Shown here: one piece after another, positions 9,293 through 17,394 of the stretch
Numbering within the stretch: the first letter of the stretch is position 1
Layout: each line of letters begins with the position of its first letter
Assembly: GCA_030812955.1 (NCBI GenBank)
Contig: JAUSTR010000009.1
Span: 1-64,000 of the forward strand
Direction: 5' to 3'
Source of the DNA: Bacillus alveayuensis
GTDB taxonomy: Bacteria > Bacillota > Bacilli > Bacillales > Aeribacillaceae
Length of the DNA: 64,000 nucleotides
The notes under the pieces: generated by a model
Databases searched by the model: none
What the model was told of the DNA's origin: nothing
What the model saw: only the letters and a program-made list of their open reading frames with translations
Translations under genes and position numbers: made by a program

Positions 9293-9380
9293 GGCTCTTT
9301 TTTTAATAGATTGCTGCTTAACGATAGCTTTTCGGCTGTTATAGACAGTCGAAAAGCAACAAAGTTTATGAAAAACAGCT
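9293..9380 (+). mobile_element. short (88-bp) copy of the GGCT-ended hairpin MITE
   Basis: It begins GGCTCTTTTTTT and ends AAAAACAGCT, matching the two outer ends of the 191-bp elements at 16160 and 51136. The internal hairpin arms are missing, so the stem halves AGCTTTTCGGCTGT and GACAGTCGAAAAGC lie almost next to each other. It is flanked by TTACGATA (9285-9292) and TTACGAAA (9381-9388), a 7/8 match that looks like an 8-bp target duplication. It is inserted between paaJ and the third crotonase gene. Confidence 0.75.
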
Positions 9381-9402
9381 TTACGAAATCATGGAATATG
9401 AA

Positions 9403-9430
9403 AGCCCTTGCCACTTTAAGTGCAAGGGCT
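9403..9430 (+). terminator. hairpin upstream of third crotonase gene
   Basis: AGCCCTTGC (9403-9411) pairs with GCAAGGGCT (9422-9430). No clear T-run follows (AATTATT), so termination is uncertain. It separates paaJ from the next gene. Confidence 0.45.
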
Positions 9431-9459
9431 AATTATTAAATGAAAGGAAATGAGTGACC

Positions 9460-10236
9460 ATGAAATATATCAAACAAGAAGTGAAAAATCATATCGCTTA
9501 TGTAACGATCAATCGACCTGAATCATTAAATTGTTTTAATTATGAAACTTTATGCGAACTAGAAGAAACAGTTCAATCTATACACATTAGTGACGAAATT
9601 AAAATCGTTATTTTTACAGGTGCTGGCGAAAAAGCGTTTAGTGCAGGAGCAGATTTAAAAGAACGGAAGAATTTAACCGAATCAGAAGTAAGAAGAAATG
9701 TGAAAGCCATTAGAGATGTTTTCAATAGTATTGCTTATTTGCCGCAGCCTACTATTGCCGCAGTAAACGGATTTGCATTAGGTGGGGGGTTCGAATTATT
9801 GCTTGCATGTGATTTTGCCATTGCGGTGGAAGGTGCACAAATGGGCTTAACGGAAACGAGCTGGGCGATCATTCCTGGTGCTGGCGGAACACAGCGATTG
9901 CCGAGATTAATAGGGGAAAATAAAGCGAAGGAACTAATTTTTACCGCTAGAAAAATAACAGCAGAAGAAGCGTATGAATTAGGTATTTTAACAAAGGTAG
10001 TGAAAAAAGAAGAACTGATGGATGCTTGTGAAAGTTTTGCGGCGGAAATGTTAAAAAACGGTCCGATTGCTTTAAGACAGGCGAAATTTGCGATTCAACA
10101 AGGAATGAACACAGATTTACAAACAGGCCTTGCCATTGAAGCGAAAGCATACGAGTTAACAATCCCTACTCAAGATAGAGTGGAAGCATTAAAAGCCTTT
10201 AGTGAAAAGAGAACACCAAAATTTATTGGGAAATAA
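9460..10236 (+). CDS. enoyl-CoA hydratase/isomerase, third crotonase of the paa region
   Basis: A 258-aa crotonase with the oxyanion motif AFSAGADL and both hydratase glutamates (GGGFELLLACD and MGLTETSWAIIPGAGG). It could be the PaaF hydratase, or the separate hydrolase/hydratase replacing the MaoC half of PaaZ. The ATG at 9460 is chosen over a GTG at 9454 because AAAGGA lies 10 bases upstream. It lies 62 bp before paaX and probably shares its transcript. Confidence 0.85.
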   Translation: MKYIKQEVKNHIAYVTINRPESLNCFNYETLCELEETVQSIHISDEIKIVIFTGAGEKAFSAGADLKERKNLTESEVRRNVKAIRDVFNSIAYLPQPTIAAVNGFALGGGFELLLACDFAIAVEGAQMGLTETSWAIIPGAGGTQRLPRLIGENKAKELIFTARKITAEEAYELGILTKVVKKEELMDACESFAAEMLKNGPIALRQAKFAIQQGMNTDLQTGLAIEAKAYELTIPTQDRVEALKAFSEKRTPKFIGK

Positions 10237-10298
10237 GCCGCTTTTCCATTATAATGAATAATAAAAAAGGAAAAGTGTATAGAGAGAGTGACATATTT

Positions 10299-11177
10299 AT
10301 GGCAAATACGCAATCTATGATTTTTACACTCTTTGGGGATTATATTCGTCATTATGGGAATAAAATTTGGATCGGAAGTTTAATTCGTTTGCTAAAAGAG
10401 TTCGGCCATAATGAGCAAGCGGTTCGCGTTGCTGTTTCAAGAATGGTTAAACAAGGATGGCTTCAATCACAAAAAGAAGGAAATAAAAGCTATTATTTTT
10501 TAACAAAACGTGGAGTGAATCGAATCGACGAAGCTGGACGAAGAATTTTTAAACTGTCTCCACATAAGTGGGATGGAAAATGGAGAATACTCATGTACAC
10601 CATTCCAGAAGAAAAAAGACATATTCGCGATGATTTGAGAAAAGAATTGCTTTGGAGTGGATTTGGAAATTTTTCTAATGGATGCTGGATTTCCCCGAAT
10701 GATTTAGAAAAAGAGGTAAAACTATTAATTGAAAAGTATGAAATTGATCCGTATGTTGATTTTTTTGTATCTGAATATTTAGGCCCGAGAGACAATCACT
10801 CCATTGTAGAAAGAAGCTGGCAGCTTGAAGAAATAGAAAAAAAATATGATGAATTTATATCTACATATGGAAAGCATTATATTATCCATGAAAGCATTAT
10901 AAATGAAGGAAAAATGACAGATGCAGAATGTTTTGTAGAAAGAACAAAATTAGTGCACGAGTACCGAAAGTTTTTATTTATCGATCCAGGTTTACCTAAA
11001 GAATTATTACCGCCATTATGGAGCGGAAACCATGCTGCCCACTTATTTAGTCAGTATTATAAATTATTAGCCGTTCCAGCGAGCAGATTTTTTGAGAGTG
11101 TATTTGAAGCAGATAACGATATGCGAAAAAAAGATGAGGATTATGATGCAAAGGATCATCCGTATATCATCAACTAA
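10299..11177 (+). CDS. paaX: phenylacetic acid degradation repressor PaaX
   Basis: The start MANTQSMIFTLFGDYIRHYG and the winged-helix segment (KEFGHNEQAVRVAVSRMVKQ) are diagnostic of PaaX, a repressor released by phenylacetyl-CoA. It has 292 aa, near the family's usual 300-316. The ATG at 10299 is chosen because the earlier one at 10254 adds a non-homologous tail. The ribosome binding site is weak (GAGAGAG). It closes the plus-strand paa genes and faces the paaY-like gene across a shared hairpin. Confidence 0.93.
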   Translation: MANTQSMIFTLFGDYIRHYGNKIWIGSLIRLLKEFGHNEQAVRVAVSRMVKQGWLQSQKEGNKSYYFLTKRGVNRIDEAGRRIFKLSPHKWDGKWRILMYTIPEEKRHIRDDLRKELLWSGFGNFSNGCWISPNDLEKEVKLLIEKYEIDPYVDFFVSEYLGPRDNHSIVERSWQLEEIEKKYDEFISTYGKHYIIHESIINEGKMTDAECFVERTKLVHEYRKFLFIDPGLPKELLPPLWSGNHAAHLFSQYYKLLAVPASRFFESVFEADNDMRKKDEDYDAKDHPYIIN

Positions 11178-11247
11178 GGCTGTCAGAGTCAGACCCCACA
11201 GTACATTGTGTTCGTTTTCGTGAGGTCAGACACATATGGGACAGCCT
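11177..11247. terminator. bidirectional hairpin between paaX and paaY-like gene
   Basis: AGGCTGTC (11177-11184) pairs with GACAGCCT (11240-11247). The stem abuts the paaX stop on one side and the paaY-like stop on the other. The long loop holds a repeated GTCAGAC motif (GTCAGACCCC and GGTCAGACAC). The GGCTGTC ends recall small palindromic intergenic repeats, so this may be a repeat adapted as terminator. Confidence 0.5.
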
Positions 11248-11775
11248 CTAGCCCAATTTTAAAGTAGAAGAATAATCTTTTCCTTTTTGCACATAAGTAT
11301 CAATAGATAACTGAATCAATTCCAAATCTTTCTCATTTAATTCGCGTACTACTTTTCCAGGTGAACCAACAACAAGGGAACGAGGGGGAATTTTTTTCCC
11401 AGGAGGAATGAGAGTATTTGCGCCAATAATACATTCTTCCCCTATTTCCGCACGGTCTAAAATAGTCGACCCCATACCGATGATCGAGCGTTTGCCGATC
11501 TTACATCCATGCAATATAACGTTATGTCCAACTGTTACTTCATCTTCGATTTGAACCGGACAACCTTCATATAGATGGATAGTAGAGTTATCTTGTATAC
11601 TGCATCGTTCACCAATGGTAATAGCCCCTTCATCAGCGCGTAAAACAGAATTGAACCAAATGGTAGATTCTTTTCCTACTGATACATCTCCAATTAAATA
11701 AGCTCCTGGGGCGACAAAAACTGTAGGATGCAGCTTAGGGCAGCAGTTATTAAATTCAATTTTCAAAACGTTCAC
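11248..11775 (-). CDS. gamma-carbonic-anhydrase/PaaY-like hexapeptide-repeat protein
   Basis: A 175-aa left-handed beta-helix protein with many hexapeptide turns (IGDVSV, IGERCS, IEDEVTVG, IGKRSIIG, IGANTL). It retains the histidine-containing stretches typical of gamma-class carbonic anhydrases (STIHLYEG, GHNVILHG). In phenylacetate clusters the relative PaaY is a thioesterase that clears dead-end CoA products. The convergent position next to paaX fits that, but the same fold is also found in Bacillus YtoA and in true anhydrases, so the function is only partly fixed. Confidence 0.8.
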   Translation of the reverse strand: MNVLKIEFNNCCPKLHPTVFVAPGAYLIGDVSVGKESTIWFNSVLRADEGAITIGERCSIQDNSTIHLYEGCPVQIEDEVTVGHNVILHGCKIGKRSIIGMGSTILDRAEIGEECIIGANTLIPPGKKIPPRSLVVGSPGKVVRELNEKDLELIQLSIDTYVQKGKDYSSTLKLG

Positions 11776-11836
11776 CTCATTCGATATAATCTAAATGTTT
11801 CGTTTTTATTATAACAATTTTTTAGCGGGAGGATAA

Positions 11837-12799
11837 ATGATGAAACATATTTCTGAAATATTGTCCATTTCATATCCGATTTTTCAAGGGGGAATGGGGA
11901 ATATTAGCAATGCACCATTAACTGCAGCTGTTTCAGAGGCTGGCGGACTTGGTACAATTGGCTGTGGGACAATGAAACCTGAAGAGGTTGAAAAAATAAT
12001 AATTGAGACAAAAGAAAGAACGAATAACCCATTTTCCATTAATATCCCGATTAATGTTTCAACGTATACGAAGCAGTTAATAGAACTAGCTATTAAACAT
12101 CAAGTAAAAGCTGTATCTTTATCTGCGGGAAATCCATCCCCATATATTCCTATTCTTCATGAAAATAATATAAAAGTTATTGCGATCGTTGCATCTGTGA
12201 AACACGCAAAGAAAGCCGAGCAGGCCGGAGCAGACATTTTAGTAGCAGAAGGTTTTGAAGCAGCAGGTATTAATTCAGAATTAGAGTTAACAACTTTTAC
12301 ACTAATCCCTCAAATCACAAAAAATGTAAATATCCCAGTCGTTGCTGCCGGTGGAGTAGCGGATGGGAAAGGATTAGCTGCTGCACTGATGCTCGGCGCA
12401 CAAGGTGTTCAAATGGGTACAAGGTTTATTGCCACAAAGGAAGCTCCATTTCATGAAGTGTATAAGCAAAAAATATTACAATCATCAGAGAATGAAACGG
12501 TCATCATTGGGCGTTCAGTTGGTAAAGTGAGAAGAGTGATCAAGGCAGATTATACAGAAAGACTATTGCAAGAGGAAAAAGAAGGAATGACCCTTGAACA
12601 GTTTAATGAAAAAACAAGTGAAACTTATCATTTAAAAGGAGCAATCGAGGGAGATTTAAAACGAGGCTATGTAAATAGTGGACAAGTTGCAGGATTAATC
12701 GAAGACATCCCAACAGTCAAAGAGGTTATAACAAAGATAATGGAAGAAGCAAAAGAACAAATAAACCATATTTATCATTCATTCAAATATTACGAATAA
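11837..12799 (+). CDS. nitronate monooxygenase / FabK-like flavoprotein
   Basis: A 320-aa FMN-binding TIM barrel of the 2-nitropropane dioxygenase/enoyl-ACP reductase II superfamily. Typical parts are PIFQGGMGNIS, NIPINVS, VAAGGVADGKGLAAALMLGA and GVQMGTRFI. In FabK and nitronate monooxygenases a histidine follows the EG-x-E-(A/S)-GG block; here the segment reads EGFEAAGINSE, with Ile in that place. The substrate is therefore open. GGGAGG precedes a double ATG. It stands alone between convergent terminators. Confidence 0.8.
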   Translation: MMKHISEILSISYPIFQGGMGNISNAPLTAAVSEAGGLGTIGCGTMKPEEVEKIIIETKERTNNPFSINIPINVSTYTKQLIELAIKHQVKAVSLSAGNPSPYIPILHENNIKVIAIVASVKHAKKAEQAGADILVAEGFEAAGINSELELTTFTLIPQITKNVNIPVVAAGGVADGKGLAAALMLGAQGVQMGTRFIATKEAPFHEVYKQKILQSSENETVIIGRSVGKVRRVIKADYTERLLQEEKEGMTLEQFNEKTSETYHLKGAIEGDLKRGYVNSGQVAGLIEDIPTVKEVITKIMEEAKEQINHIYHSFKYYE

Positions 12800-12856
12800 A
12801 GAAAAACAATTGATGTATCCTAGTGTAGATGAATCAATAATTGAAAGGTAACGAAA

Positions 12857-12906
12857 AAGGCAAGTGCGAAAGAGAAAACCTTTGTCGCACTTGTCTTCTT
12901 TTTTAT
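12857..12906 (+). terminator. rho-independent terminator
   Basis: Stem CAAGTGCGA/TCGCACTTG extended by AAGG/TCTT pairs (12857-12869 with 12885-12897), followed by CTTCTTTTTT. It ends the flavoprotein gene. Confidence 0.8.
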
Positions 12907-13002
12907 CTAAAAATCTGTAAGACCATTCAAGTTTAATTACTTCACAAAATCGTTAAACAATTATAAAATACATATAAACATATAAGAAAGGTTGGGATTG
13001 TA

Positions 13003-13434
13003 ATGGCACAAGTTAATGGCACCATTCCTCGGCCTTTAGTACGGACAAATCAATGGTTTATTGTTTTAAGTGTCGTGCTAACTTGGGTAACTAACGAAGA
13101 GTGGTTTCTTGTACCTCCATTAGTTGCGGGTTTATTAGGACTGTTTTTTAACTTTAATCCCGTTATGCGATTCGCCAAGTTATTTTTGAAGAAACATCCT
13201 TCTCAATATATACCGGAAGACTATGATCAACAGCAATTCAATCAAAAGATTGCTGTCATATGTATAGCAATAGGTTTAGTCGGTTATATAAACAAAACAA
13301 TGGTTTTGGCATATATTTTTACAGCAATGGTTGCGTTAGCAGCTTTTATAGCCATTCTCGGATTTTGTATAGGGTGCTTTATTCGCTATCAGTGGATTCA
13401 ATATCGCCATAGAAGAACTTCTAAACAGGTTTGA
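13003..13434 (+). CDS. DUF4395-family membrane protein
   Basis: A 143-aa integral membrane protein starting with the IPRPLVRTNQW signature of DUF4395. Hydrophobic segments lie at about residues 18-34, 36-50, 80-93 and 100-128. In other bacteria this family often sits near thiosulfate or redox genes. Here it is monocistronic, with its own AGAAAGG and a terminator. Function unknown. Confidence 0.8.
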   Translation: MAQVNGTIPRPLVRTNQWFIVLSVVLTWVTNEEWFLVPPLVAGLLGLFFNFNPVMRFAKLFLKKHPSQYIPEDYDQQQFNQKIAVICIAIGLVGYINKTMVLAYIFTAMVALAAFIAILGFCIGCFIRYQWIQYRHRRTSKQV

Positions 13435-13527
13435 AACATCACATAATGACAAAAAAAGTCCCATTTCATAACAATCTATAGGATCCAATACCATTCAATG
13501 GTGTTAGGTTCCCTAAAACAGAGCTCG

Positions 13528-13566
13528 AAAGGAAGAGAGTTACATTTCCCTTCCTTTTTTCTTTTT
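13528..13566 (+). terminator. terminator after DUF4395 gene
   Basis: AAAGGAAG (13528-13535) pairs with CTTCCTTT (13550-13557), followed by TTTCTTTTT. A second imperfect hairpin (GGATCCAATACCATT with its 3' partner, 13481-13511) lies just upstream. Confidence 0.6.
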
Positions 13567-13655
13567 GTTGTCCATTGATTGCCAACTTCCCTTAAAATTT
13601 TTAAAAAAATCAATTATTGATTTTTTCAGATTATTTAGTACAATTTTAAAAAAAG

Positions 13656-13694
13656 ATTGGACCAATTTCTTATTAAAAACAAATTGGTGTGACC
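13656..13694 (+). promoter_or_regulatory. candidate FadR/LldR-type operators upstream of glcD-like gene
   Basis: Two motifs of the kind bound by FadR-subfamily GntR regulators lie about 80-110 bp before the gene: palindromic ATTGGACCAAT (13656-13666) and TGGTGTGACC (13685-13694, TGGT-N3-ACC). ACCAATTT and AAATTGGT also form an inverted repeat (13661-13668 and 13681-13688). The cognate regulator is unknown. The rest of the 13435-13766 gap is AT-rich and without genes. Confidence 0.4.
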
Positions 13695-13766
13695 TTTTTA
13701 ATAAAATTTTAGCATTACACAATCATTCTATCATTGTAAATATCAAGGAATTAAGGGGAGAGCGGC

Positions 13767-15155
13767 ATGAATAGAACAGTCGAAGAATTGATGGAGGCGT
13801 TAAAAGAATTTATTCCAGAAGACCGAGTAACGAACAATCAAACGATATTGGAACAGCATAGTAAAGATGAATCGTATCATACCCCTAGTTTGCCTGATAT
13901 TGTTGTGTTTCCGACGACAACAGAAGAAGTTAGTAAAGTAATGAAAATAGCAAATCAATATAAAGTACCAGTTGTTCCTTTTGGCAGGGGGTCAAGTTTA
14001 GAAGGACATGTTATTCCTTATGATCACGGGATCACGATCGATTTTTCCCTTATGGATAAAGTGTTAGAGGTTAGAGAAAATGATTTTCTTGTAAAAGTTC
14101 AGCCAGGAGTGACGCGCTCACAATTAAATAAAGAACTGAAGAAATACGGTTTGTTTTTCTCAGTCGATCCAGGAGCAGACGCAACACTTGGCGGTATGGC
14201 GGCAACAAATGCAAGTGGTACGACATCTGTTAAATATGGAGTGATGCGTGATCAAGTGCGTGATTTAGAAGTTGTTCTTGCCGATGGCACGGTGATTCAT
14301 ACGGGGAATTTAGCAGCAAAATCGTCATCAGGCTATCATTTAAACGGTTTATTTGTCGGTTCTGAAGGAACGCTTGGTTGTATAACCGAATTGACATTGC
14401 GAGTTTATGGAATTCCGGAATATATTTTAGCTGCAAGAGCATCCTTTCCATCCATTCATGATGCCGTAAAAGCGGTAGTCAGCATTTTGCAAGCTGGGAT
14501 ACCGATTGCTAGGGTGGAACTTGTAGATGAACATTCGATCAAACAAGTTAATAAGTACAGTGAAACTAATTATAAGGAACGTCCAACTTTATTTTTAGAG
14601 TTTCATGGCAATGAAGCAGGCTTAAAGCAAGATGTCGAATTTATGAAAGAAATTGTAGCGGAGCATAATTGTGAAAGCATTGAATATGAAAGCGATCATG
14701 CTGCACGAAATCGATTATGGGAAGCTCGTCATAATTTAGCTTACGCCTATGTTCATGGTTATCCAGGGAAAAAGCTAATGGTGACAGATGTTTGTTTACC
14801 AATTTCAGAGTTAGCGGGGGCAATTGAACATGCAAGGAGTGCATTGAATTCATTAGGGCTTACAGGAGGCATTCTTGGTCATGTTGGTGATGGCAACTTT
14901 CATGCCCTGTTAATGATTAATATGAATGATCTGGACGAAATCAAACGGGCAGATCAATTGAATGAAACGATTGTCATGTATGCATTAGAACGTGGGGGAA
15001 CTTGTACAGGAGAACACGGGGTAGGTGTCGGTAAACAAAAATATCTAGAAAAAGAACATGGAAAAGCACTGCATGTGATGGAAAAAATTAAACAAGCACT
15101 TGACCCTCATATGATTTTAAATCCAAATAAAATGATCAAAATGAAGGAGAAGTGA
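13767..15155 (+). CDS. glcD: FAD-linked oxidase, GlcD / D-lactate dehydrogenase type
   Basis: A 462-aa flavoprotein with an N-terminal FAD-binding PCMH domain (VVPFGRGSSLEGH, DPGADATLGGMAATNASG, GSEGTLGCITE) and a C-terminal FAD-oxidase domain (GHVGDGNFH, TGEHGVGVGKQKYL). It should oxidise a 2-hydroxy acid such as glycolate or D-lactate at the membrane. No GlcE/GlcF partners follow, which favours a stand-alone D-lactate dehydrogenase. A BASS-family transporter is coupled downstream and may import the acid. GGGGAG precedes the ATG. Confidence 0.85.
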   Translation: MNRTVEELMEALKEFIPEDRVTNNQTILEQHSKDESYHTPSLPDIVVFPTTTEEVSKVMKIANQYKVPVVPFGRGSSLEGHVIPYDHGITIDFSLMDKVLEVRENDFLVKVQPGVTRSQLNKELKKYGLFFSVDPGADATLGGMAATNASGTTSVKYGVMRDQVRDLEVVLADGTVIHTGNLAAKSSSGYHLNGLFVGSEGTLGCITELTLRVYGIPEYILAARASFPSIHDAVKAVVSILQAGIPIARVELVDEHSIKQVNKYSETNYKERPTLFLEFHGNEAGLKQDVEFMKEIVAEHNCESIEYESDHAARNRLWEARHNLAYAYVHGYPGKKLMVTDVCLPISELAGAIEHARSALNSLGLTGGILGHVGDGNFHALLMINMNDLDEIKRADQLNETIVMYALERGGTCTGEHGVGVGKQKYLEKEHGKALHVMEKIKQALDPHMILNPNKMIKMKEK

Positions 15156-15157
15156 AG

Positions 15158-16144
15158 ATGAAAGTATTAGAAATGATCAGCTTAATCGCTGGAAAATATT
15201 TTGCCGTTTGGGTCATCTGTACCGCAATTATTGCATATTTAGTTCCGGAGCCTTTTTTAAATTTCAGTGGATATATTACAATTTTGCTTGGCTTTGTCAT
15301 GTTTGGCATGGGACTGACGTTAAAAGCGGTAGATTTTAAGATTGTTTTAACGAATCCATTTCCAGTGATTATTGGGGTGTGTGCTCAATTTATCATCATG
15401 CCGCTTACCGCTTTTGCGATTGCTTATATCATGAACTTGCCCGCCGAGTTAGCAGCAGGGCTCGTTTTACTTGGCTCCGTTCCAGGTGGTACGGCTTCCA
15501 ACGTCATGGTATACCTTGCCAAAGGGAATCTACCGTTATCCATCGCGATGACATCCCTTTCTACACTTTTAGCACCGCTTGCGACGCCTTTTATTTTGCT
15601 ATTGCTTGCAGGCCAATGGATGCCGGTAGATCCAATGTCGATGTTTATGTCTATTATTCAAGTCATTATTATTCCAATCGTTTTAGGAATTGTGATTAGA
15701 AAATTTATGCCAAAAGTTGTGGAAAAAAGTATTACGGTCATTCCTCTTATATCAGTACTAGCTATTATTATTATTGTATCTGTTGTTGTTGCGGGGAATG
15801 TAGATAATATCGCTTCAGCGGGATTTCTTATTTTTTCAGCTGTAGTGCTTCACAATACGTTCGGATTATTGCTCGGATATATTGCAGCTTTTATGTTAAG
15901 ACTTGATGAAAGCAATCGTAGAGCCATTTCGATTGAAGTTGGCATGCAAAACTCTGGATTAGGAGTAGCGTTAGCCACTGCCCACTTTGGTCCGTTAGCT
16001 GCTTTACCTAGTGTTGTGGCAGCTGTATGGCATAATATTTCCGGACCAATACTTGCTACTTATTGGTCGAAAAAACCGGCAGACTTCAAGCATCCACTTA
16101 ATGCTCCCCTGCAAAATGATGAAGGAAAGTCTCCGATTGCATAA
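15158..16144 (+). CDS. BASS-family (bile acid:sodium symporter-like) transporter
   Basis: A 328-aa integral membrane protein of about ten helices with the family signature GSVPGGTASNVMVYLAKG and a C-terminal MQNSGLGVALA. Bacterial members move organic acids with sodium. It starts two bases after the oxidase stop. The ATG at 15158 has AAGGAG nine bases upstream, while a GTG at 15152 would overlap the stop. Coupling to the GlcD-type oxidase suggests a 2-hydroxy or 2-oxo acid as substrate (inference). Confidence 0.87.
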   Translation: MKVLEMISLIAGKYFAVWVICTAIIAYLVPEPFLNFSGYITILLGFVMFGMGLTLKAVDFKIVLTNPFPVIIGVCAQFIIMPLTAFAIAYIMNLPAELAAGLVLLGSVPGGTASNVMVYLAKGNLPLSIAMTSLSTLLAPLATPFILLLLAGQWMPVDPMSMFMSIIQVIIIPIVLGIVIRKFMPKVVEKSITVIPLISVLAIIIIVSVVVAGNVDNIASAGFLIFSAVVLHNTFGLLLGYIAAFMLRLDESNRRAISIEVGMQNSGLGVALATAHFGPLAALPSVVAAVWHNISGPILATYWSKKPADFKHPLNAPLQNDEGKSPIA

Positions 16145-16159
16145 GAGGATATTTTTAAA

Positions 16160-16350
16160 GGTCCTTTTCTAAAAGATTGTTGCTACTATAGCTTTTCGAC
16201 TGTCAGGCAAACGATACGCTTGCTGTGTCACGCGTGTAGCGTGACGTGAACCGAACAAACATCGATGATCGGACAACTGTGATTTGTCCGACCACGTGCT
16301 TTGTTCGGCTCATAGACAGTCGAAAAGCAACAAAGTTTACGAAAACAGCC
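16160..16350 (+). mobile_element. 191-bp GGCT-ended three-arm hairpin MITE, copy B
   Basis: A non-coding element whose two ends are imperfect inverted repeats (GGTCCTTTTCTAAAAG and, reversed, GGCTGTTTTCGTAAAC). An outer 14-bp stem (16191-16204 with 16315-16328) encloses three hairpins: a GCAAACG/CGCTTGC arm, GTCACGC/GCGTGAC (16227-16233/16239-16245), and CCGAACAAA/TTTGTTCGG (16251-16259/16300-16308) with an inner TCGGACAA/TTGTCCGA. It has the same length as the inverted copy at 51136-51326. It fills the gap between the BASS and ybaK genes. Confidence 0.8.
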
Positions 16351-16465
16351 ATCTTTGAAACTAAAAAGAAAATATGAAACTGTTCTTCCATTCACGAGAG
16401 TTTATTAAGTTTTCCAATACTTTTATCAATCTAAAAACTTTCATAGAAATTGATGCCACGTTATC

Positions 16466-16936
16466 CTACTTTTTTATTACTTGATGTAATTTAGCTTCTG
16501 TTACACTTTGTAAATCTTTTAGGCAAAGTTCAATTTGCATACCGATTTTTCCTCCACTGACGACAATATGTTCAAGTTGAGAAGCGCTAGCATCAATAAA
16601 GGTTGGATAGAGTTTTTTCATACCGATCGGAGAACACCCACCGCGTATATAACCTGTAAACTTTTGTATATCCTTTACCGGTACCATTTCAATTTTTTTC
16701 TCGTTCGTAATCTTCGCCGCTTTTTTTAAATCCAGTTCCTGTTCCACTGGGATGACAAACACATAAATGTTTCCGCTGCCCTTCGTAACTAATGTTTTAT
16801 ACACCGATTGGGGGTCTTTCCCAATTTGATGTGCAACAGAAATTCCATCGATTTTGTCAAGCTGTCCATCGTAAGTAATGACGTTATAATGTATTTTTTT
16901 CTGATCAAGAATACGCATTGCATTTGTTTTTTTCAT
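16466..16936 (-). CDS. ybaK: Cys-tRNA(Pro)/Cys-tRNA(Cys) deacylase YbaK
   Basis: A 156-aa YbaK/ProX-type editing protein that removes mischarged aminoacyl groups in trans. The KTNAMRILDQKKIHY start, the conserved lysine in VYKTLV and GGCSPIGMKK match the YbaK subgroup. The ATG at 16936 has GGAG eight bases upstream; a GTG at 16945 sits inside the ribosome binding site region. Monocistronic. The following region (16937-17394) holds no convincing gene, only a minus-strand terminator. Confidence 0.9.
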   Translation of the reverse strand: MKKTNAMRILDQKKIHYNVITYDGQLDKIDGISVAHQIGKDPQSVYKTLVTKGSGNIYVFVIPVEQELDLKKAAKITNEKKIEMVPVKDIQKFTGYIRGGCSPIGMKKLYPTFIDASASQLEHIVVSGGKIGMQIELCLKDLQSVTEAKLHQVIKK

Positions 16937-17327
16937 TTTTCTCACTCCAAATACATATGAATGAAACTGTATTTATTGCTTATGTTACGGTTAAATGAAA
17001 TTTAACTCAAGGTTTACGAATCATATTTCTGTTTACTTAACTGTAGATTTAAATAAAGATTATTCCATGCTGCCAAAAGAGCTGCAAGCTGAAAACTTAT
17101 TTCATCATGCTAATGAGCTAAAACATAGCCATACGATTTACTATAAAGAAACATTTCTATCTTCGTTATTAATATGTAACAAATTTATAAGGGGTTTTGT
17201 TGATCTTTTTTACGTTTATCACTAATGTAAATACCAATGAATAAGTATACCTTAAGAAGTGTGAATCAAAGCAATAAGCTCCTTATATTGAAAGCAAAAG
17301 ATCGTGATGAAAAGGAAGCATACGAAA

Positions 17328-17354
17328 AAACGGCAGCGAAAAACGCTGTCGTTT
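17328..17354 (-). terminator. terminator of the XRE-cupin gene
   Basis: An 11-bp stem (17328-17338 with 17344-17354, one G-U pair) and a 5-base loop. Read on the minus strand it is followed by TTTTTT. It ends the regulator at 17395. Confidence 0.8.
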
Positions 17355-17394
17355 CATGATGAAAGATTTCAGTAATAGCATCTATAAATATTGG

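Noticed and set aside
16995..17225. 76-codon open frame on the plus strand between ybaK and the XRE-cupin gene
   Set aside because: No ribosome binding site, composition like non-coding AT-rich DNA and no recognisable motif.
17237..17359. 40-codon frame beginning MNKYTLRS
   Set aside because: No ribosome binding site, and its end is made of the terminator stem of the neighbouring minus-strand gene.
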